Origin: Aphrocallistes beatrix
Lineage: Eukaryota; Porifera; Hexactinellida; Sceptrulophora; Aphrocallistidae
DNA: 64,000 bases
Assembly: GCA_963281255.1 (NCBI GenBank)
Contig: OY725495.1
Span: forward strand, 3,162,001 to 3,226,000
Reading direction: 5' to 3'
Positions 58,253 to 64,000 of this stretch are shown in pieces; within the stretch, counting starts at the first letter, position 1, and each line of letters opens with the position of its first letter. The translations under genes were made by a program, and so were the position numbers. The notes under the pieces were generated by a model. That model had not been told where the DNA came from. It searched no databases and worked only from the letters and a program-made list of their open reading frames with translations.

Positions 58253-60795
58253 AAGAAATGACACCCTACACAGGAAAGTTCAATTGTGAGTACTTGACTA
58301 GTGAGTCATTGTTTTTTAAGAAAGAAAAGAAGAGAACATCTAGTAAAACAAAATCTAAGATAGGCTTTAAAAGATGGGTTCCACGAAGCTGTACTCCACT
58401 AATCGAATATTGTTCAGGTTATTACAACCATCCTGATATCATTTGGAAACTTGAGAAGAAAAAACAAATACTCTTGCTAGCTTCTCGATTAAGAGATCCG
58501 AACAATTTGAAGAGGAGTACTTGGGAAAAATTTCTCCACGACATATCAGAACGCATTCAAGAAATAACAGAGAAAGATCCAGACATTTCTCACTCAACAG
58601 TGAAGGAGATCGTAGATATCTTATGTCACATCTGCAGAGTAGTGAACTATGAAATTAATTTTATCGAAGCTAAATTGACAAACGCAGCGGAGAGAACACT
58701 ATCGACTTATGCATTTGGCCTTGCATTCAAGTCGAGTTTAAAACTTAAAAAAGATAAATTAAGGGAGAATATACTTATTGAAAGAGAGAAGAGAGAAACT
58801 AATCTGGATTATTTCTTACAAAAAGTTGAAAATAGAAAATTGGCGAAAGGTAATTGGGACCGGAAAAAAATGAGGGATGGTGACAAGACAATTGCGAACA
58901 AATTTGCTCGGGATTTTCTAGCTGCTGTTTGGAGAAAAGTCAGCACAGAGTGCGAACATAATGTCAATGAGAGATATTTTGTTTCACACAGAGGTAAACT
59001 TTCACACAAAACTATCTTACTCCTAGCAAATGAAAATATTACAGAAGAGGTAAACAGATGTCATGAAGATTCAATTAATGAGGAAAATGTCATAATCCAG
59101 CACACATGTAATCGAACTCAAAACCTGAAACAGTTATTCAGAGAAGAATGGATAAAGCTTGCGAATGAACTCCATGACAAAATAGTGGGAACTATGAGAG
59201 AGTCTTTTTCTGAACAGATAGCAAAAATCAAGTATGTCCTGACAGAATTCTTAAATGATCTAGTCGCTAACTGTGAAAAGTTAGATCGTGTCGTGGATAT
59301 AGGATCAGACTCAGATAGCAACTTTGAAGTCACTAATAAAACAATAGAACTAACTGGCAATTCAGATTCCAGATCAGGAGTAATTCCTTTTAAAGCAATG
59401 GTATCATTCCTAGAGCTGTACCTCGATCCAAAAGTGTGTACAGAAGAATTTGAAAAACATTTCAAAGATGAATTTGTGGTGGATGGAGTGGCAGTAAAAA
59501 AACATCATGATACCTATGTGTTATTTGAAAAACCACTTTATGCAACACAAGTCTTGGAAGAGGATTTGTTTAAAAGCTTAACGGAAACAACCATGTTCAG
59601 GAGCACTGAAACTATATTCAACATCAAAGTGTACGTACAGGAATTCTTGCGTGTGTTAAACTGCTATGAATATCAAGTAAGCGAGGCTGAATACGGAAAG
59701 ATTTTAAAATCTACGAAGGAAGAATTCGAAGCACGTGTCATTAACTGCCTCCGACAATGTCCTAGTTGCGGTAAATTCTGTGAGAAAGAAATTCATCCCC
59801 ATGGGGGGAGGTGTCAAATAATGACAGGTCATCAGATATGTTCAATGGGAGGAAACGTCTGGAATACCAACGAAGATCGAACTGCAATTTTGCTAATGTG
59901 TGAAGACTACCGAGATGACACACCAGTGCTGATACCAGGACAGTGCATGAAGTGGTGGCAGTTCAAAGAGAAGTGCGGGGACCAGTGGGACTGGAGTCTT
60001 CCTACTGATGAAGAATACGTAGCTTTACGAAATAAGAATCGAGAACAAATGAAAGAGATTTGGAATAAATTCGGAAGAGAAATACTGAAATACTACGCTA
60101 ATAAAGGCACACAGATTACCTACATTCCTTACACTACTCATGAAGAGATATACGAATCTTTATTCTTACGCTACTTTATCTGTTTCGTTATTGATGGTAC
60201 TGATCTAATGGGTGGAACAATAAACTTCTTTAAAACATGGATTTCCGATATTATGAAAGATGCTCCACGAGGAACTTCATGTTTTAAAGTTATTGTCTAT
60301 CATGGCCATGCAGTTAACAGACAAAAATGTGTGGAAAAATTTCCAAATAATTCTCAATTCACTACAGATGCCACAAGCATACAGCATTTCCTTCAAACCA
60401 TTTCTACTTATGGCAGCGAGGGAAATGAAATACCGATGCTGCATGGTCTTGCTACAGCCACGACTGAATGTGATTGGAAATCGGGATTGGGTGTAGAAAA
60501 TGTTATTTTCCACTTTTATATCGAACCCACCAAAGGGCATTTCGATGCTTCTAGAGCTAGAGGGAGATGTAACCAAGGTGTGTGTTTATTTGATTGGGAA
60601 AGAGACATCAAAGATAAAATCGATAATTTGAAGATTGATTATAAGTATGAACGTTATATTAACAAGTCCCATCCCTCATACGCAGATTGCACTGGATTTG
60701 TTAGTCACCAAGTTCCTTCTAGACTCATTAGGGACTTGAGGAAGGAATCTGATCCCAAACCAAGCATTCTCATCAATTACGAAACTGACAATTGA
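58090..60795 (+). CDS. VLIG/GVIN-like C-terminal part ending in a vWA-like domain
   Basis: A 901-codon frame in +1 frame relative to the preceding one. It contains the VLIG C-terminal cysteine region from residue 557 (CPSCGKFCEKEIHPHGGRCQ), then ILLMCEDYRDDTPV and WDWSLPTDEEYVALRNKNRE, as in family members. After that comes an added von Willebrand A-like domain at about 695-870: FVIDGTDLMGG (MIDAS-like, D702, T704, with L706 where S is usual), SIQHFLQTISTYGSEGNEIP, and VIFHFYIEPTKGHFDASRAR followed by LKIDYKYERY. The last blocks resemble vWA domains of the alpha-kinase type. It most likely continues the same gene as 54089-58252, because neither part is complete alone. The frames switch somewhere in 58090-58252 by frameshift, assembly error or an unrecognised tiny intron. 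Two separate adjacent genes are less likely. Confidence 0.82.
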   Translation: MENRHTLYSQFCDHNFDMESKIQLLSKTMLSKFSENNSGTDQFIYPWKENKTPLKEMTPYTGKFNCEYLTSESLFFKKEKKRTSSKTKSKIGFKRWVPRSCTPLIEYCSGYYNHPDIIWKLEKKKQILLLASRLRDPNNLKRSTWEKFLHDISERIQEITEKDPDISHSTVKEIVDILCHICRVVNYEINFIEAKLTNAAERTLSTYAFGLAFKSSLKLKKDKLRENILIEREKRETNLDYFLQKVENRKLAKGNWDRKKMRDGDKTIANKFARDFLAAVWRKVSTECEHNVNERYFVSHRGKLSHKTILLLANENITEEVNRCHEDSINEENVIIQHTCNRTQNLKQLFREEWIKLANELHDKIVGTMRESFSEQIAKIKYVLTEFLNDLVANCEKLDRVVDIGSDSDSNFEVTNKTIELTGNSDSRSGVIPFKAMVSFLELYLDPKVCTEEFEKHFKDEFVVDGVAVKKHHDTYVLFEKPLYATQVLEEDLFKSLTETTMFRSTETIFNIKVYVQEFLRVLNCYEYQVSEAEYGKILKSTKEEFEARVINCLRQCPSCGKFCEKEIHPHGGRCQIMTGHQICSMGGNVWNTNEDRTAILLMCEDYRDDTPVLIPGQCMKWWQFKEKCGDQWDWSLPTDEEYVALRNKNREQMKEIWNKFGREILKYYANKGTQITYIPYTTHEEIYESLFLRYFICFVIDGTDLMGGTINFFKTWISDIMKDAPRGTSCFKVIVYHGHAVNRQKCVEKFPNNSQFTTDATSIQHFLQTISTYGSEGNEIPMLHGLATATTECDWKSGLGVENVIFHFYIEPTKGHFDASRARGRCNQGVCLFDWERDIKDKIDNLKIDYKYERYINKSHPSYADCTGFVSHQVPSRLIRDLRKESDPKPSILINYETDN

Positions 60796-61430
60796 ATTTC
60801 TTACTTTTTAACATAATATTATATAATTAGTGTCTCTAGGTGTAGTAGTAGGTTCTTAACTTTACATATCCTTGAATTTTTTGGATACCTCCCTCTGTTA
60901 GTTTAGGCCGATAAGTTTATTAGTGTGAAAGTAATTATTAGTTTATGCGATAGTCAGTATTAATTCATTTCATTTAAAGTCTATTTTATTGGATTACTTC
61001 GATATGACATCACATGTACACCAACCGGACAAAAGTATTTCAACACTTGATTCTTTCCCATACAAATAATACTAAATGGGTCTATTCATGAAGAGGGTTA
61101 CTTCTAAACGAGATGGGATACAGCTAATCGGATTCCAGATTCGAATAATACGCATTCAAATTAGTCACAGGCATAGCATTCTAATACACTGTGTATTAGA
61201 ATGCTATGTCACAGGTTAATTTTTCTAATTAATCTTTCATTCCTAACTTTTCCCGTTCCAACTGTTTTCTTCATATTCTCAGAATCATCAATTTGTTAAA
61301 ATATAAAATCTCGTCTGACCACTGGAACAGGTTCACAATTTACACGATCTGGGGAAAGTTACTCTACATCTGGAAAAAGAAGTGGATATCATGAAAATAG
61401 ATAGTGAAGCAGCTAGTAATAAATGAAAAG
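60796..61430. other. 3' flank of the VLIG-like gene
   Basis: No gene. A small palindrome ATAGCATTCTAATACAC near 61176-61209 and the 31-bp direct repeat at 61204-61234 lie here. The repeat recurs at 62504. Confidence 0.4.
61204..61234. repeat. 31-bp direct repeat, left copy
   Basis: Identical to 62504-62534 (CTATGTCACAGGTTAATTTT and 11 more bases), exactly 1,300 bases apart, with looser similarity continuing ~17 bases further. The pair brackets the long inverted repeat. Confidence 0.8.
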
Positions 61431-62508
61431 CATAGCCTACTGTATATAAGGCCTCACAGTAACTTGCGGATTTGGGACTAGGGATACGGTAGAAGATGGT
61501 TGAACTAATACACGAGCTGCCTTAAATAATTAACAAAGCACAATAGAGATTAGGAATGTATTACCAGCATATATAAATATGGTGTCAAAGTACTCATATC
61601 CGTTGTAAAATTTAGATTAGTCACCATGTGGTTGCGCAATAGGAAATATTTGTGACAAATTTGGTGATTTTCAGTCGTTTAAGGACGCTTCTAAGTGCTT
61701 TTATTATAAAATTTTTCGCATAGAACTGAGTGTGAATGGGTTTAATACGAAAAATTTACAAAAATTCATTGAATGTTGCTACATTCCAGTGTTGCTATGG
61801 AAACGTGTTTTGGTCAGTTGGGATCATAGTTTGAAAGTCGCAAGAGCTAGACATTCAAATGTAATTCCATTTGATAGCGAATAGACTATATCCTATTAAG
61901 CGATAATATAATTTATTTGTCTAAATTCAATGGTTTACGAGTTATTAGACAATCTAGCATATTGGTCACATTTGGTAATTTGTCGAATATCTCGTAAACC
62001 ATTGAATTTAGACGTCGAAATTATATTATCGCTTAATAGGAAGCAGTCTATTTTCTATCAAATGGAATTACATTTGAATGTCTAGCTATCGTGGTTTTCA
62101 AGATATAACCCCAACTGACCAAAACACGTTTCCATAGCAACATTCTATGAAAAAGATCCAAATTTTTCGTATTAACCCACTCACATCTCAGTTCTATGAT
62201 TAAAATTTCCTAATAAAAACACTTAGAAGTGCCCTTAAACGACCAAATTTGTCACAAATATAACCTAAAATCACCAAATTTGTCACAAATATAACCTAAT
62301 GCGCAACCATATGTTGACTAATCTAAATTTTGACAACGGATATGGGTACTTTAACACCATATTTATATATGCTGGTAATACATTCCTAATCTCTATTGTG
62401 CTTTGTTAATTATTTAAGGCAGCTCATGTATTAGTTCAACCATCTTCTACCGCATCCCTAGTCTCAAATCCGCAAGTTACTGTGAGGCTTAATATACAGT
62501 AGGCTATG
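61431..62508. repeat. 1.08-kb long inverted repeat
   Basis: Starts CATAGCCTACTGTATATAAG and ends with the inverse. Two arms of about 500 bases meet at a ~60-base centre near 61965. Arm pairs agree closely, with scattered substitutions and small indels. No coding potential. A DNA-level foldback, transposon-derived or a large hairpin; no terminal target duplication was found apart from the 31-bp direct repeats outside. Confidence 0.85.
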
Positions 62509-62534
62509 TCACAGGTTAATTTTTCTAATTAATC

Positions 62535-63470
62535 ATTAATTCCTAACTTTTTATAATTATCAATCAGTGCCACCGTATGTCACATACACACATTTTGGCC
62601 ACTATACATGATGGCAATGAATTACCTATGGTGACTCAGGCTGATAAGATTGAAGGTTAGTAGTTAAGGACTGAAGAGGAGGAGGCATTCACTTCAGATG
62701 TGCATGCGGCATTGAAACTATGCAAGTTCTATATTTTTTGTTGACCAAATTTTATCTGTACTTTAGACCCGGGAAACCAGCATGAGAGTCGCGACCATAG
62801 GACAACAATGTCCACGACTCCTGACCTCTAAGGTTGATTGATTATAATGTTAAATCTACTGATTGACCTGTGTGTTTTAATAAGAGCTCTGTCCACCAAC
62901 AAAATGTTGCGTCATGAATGCCAAAGCAGAGTTTGAACCGGGTCCACTTTTCAGAACCCGAACGTGAATCTGAACCTATATTTGAACCCAAACTTGACTG
63001 TGTATATTATATACGTACTTCCTATATCCTATTGGCTGTTGCATACCTATATAACTAAAAATCCAAAAGAAAAATTATTTAGTTATTGTCACTCACTAAA
63101 ACTGAACAGTAAGATACCAAGGCCGTAGGCACCAGAGGTCTGAAGGGGTCAGGTTGAAACCGATTTTCCAATTCCTCATTCATAGTTTTCTGAAGTGAGC
63201 CAGGGTTTTTGATTTCTTCCTCTCGTCAACACCAGCATTTTTGATTGTTGAATTTTAGAATGAAAACATAGGATACTATATGAAAAAGTAAAAGAACAAT
63301 CCTAAATAATTATTTAATTTAAATTTTCTATACCATTTAGATCTAATGGGAACAATTTCTGACTGTTTGCGGTAGCCGTTGAGGTGCATACTCAATCTAA
63401 CAATCTAACGAGCATGCTCTAAGTACCTCTCAGTATTGATAAACCATTCAATATTGACGACTACGATCTT
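62535..63470. other. Intergenic; possible SINE-like fragment
   Basis: No gene. AGTTTGAACCGGGTCCAC near 62930 resembles a B box (GGTTCGAATCC) of an RNA polymerase III promoter, but no matching A box at the right distance was seen, so a tRNA or SINE is not called. GAGCATGCTC near 63410 also occurs near 17020. Confidence 0.35.
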
Positions 63471-63494
63471 ATTAATACTGCATAAAATATAATT

Positions 63495-64000
63495 AAATAC
63501 AAGCGCGCTTCGCTTGCTTGCGCTGCGCGGCTTGCGGACACTGCGTGTCCACAGAGTCGCCCTGCGGCGCCTAGACAGACTCAATCTAACCTATTCTGGG
63601 ATTTTTTTTACTTCATATAAATATTTTAAACAAAGGTTAACAAAAAATTTCTCATATCGATCCGAAAAAATCTAGCATATTTTTTTAATTTGTTTACTTT
63701 ATGTATCTATCGTGAACAAAAGTAAACAAATTAATCATCAAATCTACTCGAAAATAGGATATTCGAAATCTACACTCCTGAAAACCCCATATCAACCGTT
63801 GGAAGCTAGTCTTTAGCATTATTTTCAAAATTCATCAAATGGTGTGAAAATATGTATATATAAGTGTGAAAATATACACATAATTTTTTTATTTCTATAC
63901 ACTATAATACATTTAAGATATTAAACATAAGTTGTAGCTCTGAAGTATTATTAATAATGACGATGTATTGGAGTGTCGTACAATAATTTCCATTGTGATA
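63495..64000. mobile_element. Foldback element, second copy, cut by the window end
   Basis: The GC-rich centre (GCTTGCGGACACTGCGTGTC near 63530) is the inverse of 18765-18830, and the following sequence matches the right arm of 18880-19290 (GTGTGAAAATATG, TACACTATAATACATTTAAG). It continues off the window. This shows that the 18-19 kb element is a dispersed family. Confidence 0.75.

Noticed and set aside
62900-62970. tRNA or SINE B-box-like sequence
   Set aside because: A single box match without A box, cloverleaf or tail is not enough.

Overview
This is metazoan nuclear DNA: AT-rich, with GT-AG introns, poly-A signals, large extracellular EGF proteins, an organic-anion transporter, a RING/TRAF protein, coiled-coil NHL proteins and a very-large-inducible-GTPase (VLIG) type protein. 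The gene repertoire and the many short DNA-transposon derivatives fit an early-branching animal. A demosponge is my best guess, by inference only; I see no marker gene that settles the species.

Layout. 1-4.4 kb: 3' part of a pepsin-family aspartic protease in three exons, with small DNA transposons in the introns. 5.7-6.9 kb: a two-exon multi-pass membrane protein. 7-9.5 kb: hAT-like and pogo-like MITEs. 9.5-11.3 kb (minus): a single-exon type I receptor with an LRR C-terminal cap and EGF repeats. 12.4-13.4 kb: a RING/TRAF-type E3-like protein with a MATH domain and a TATA box. 13.4-20 kb: repeat-dominated DNA (pogo MITEs, palindromic minisatellites, a duplicated fragment, a 1.3-kb foldback element). 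20.1-22.5 kb: tandem NHL genes, the second with a decayed 5' half. 22.8-24.2 kb: a satellite with inverted arms and the second copy of the duplicated fragment. 24.5-43.5 kb (minus): one uninterrupted ~19-kb reading frame coding for a signal peptide, LRRs, an LRR cap, about 145 EGF modules and a GPI-type C-terminus. 44.1-45.3 kb (minus): a third NHL gene. 48.7-50.7 kb: an OATP/SLCO transporter with an apparent frameshift. 51.9-52.9 kb: an NHL pseudogene. 54.1-60.8 kb: a VLIG-like giant GTPase in two overlapping frames, ending in a von Willebrand A-like domain. 61.4-62.5 kb: a 1.08-kb long inverted repeat. 63.5 kb to the end: the start of a second foldback copy.

How the genes may relate. Surface receptors (EGF/LRR-cap pair), TRAF-like and NHL proteins and a VLIG-type GTPase resemble parts of animal innate-immune or self-recognition systems. 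Tandem duplication and decay of NHL genes and recent internal expansion of the EGF gene fit a fast-evolving locus. That functional link is inference. The most notable items are the VLIG-vWA architecture, the giant intronless EGF gene with a glycosylation sequon in nearly every module, and a MULE-like MITE whose insertion is proven by an empty site in a paralogous segment of the same window.
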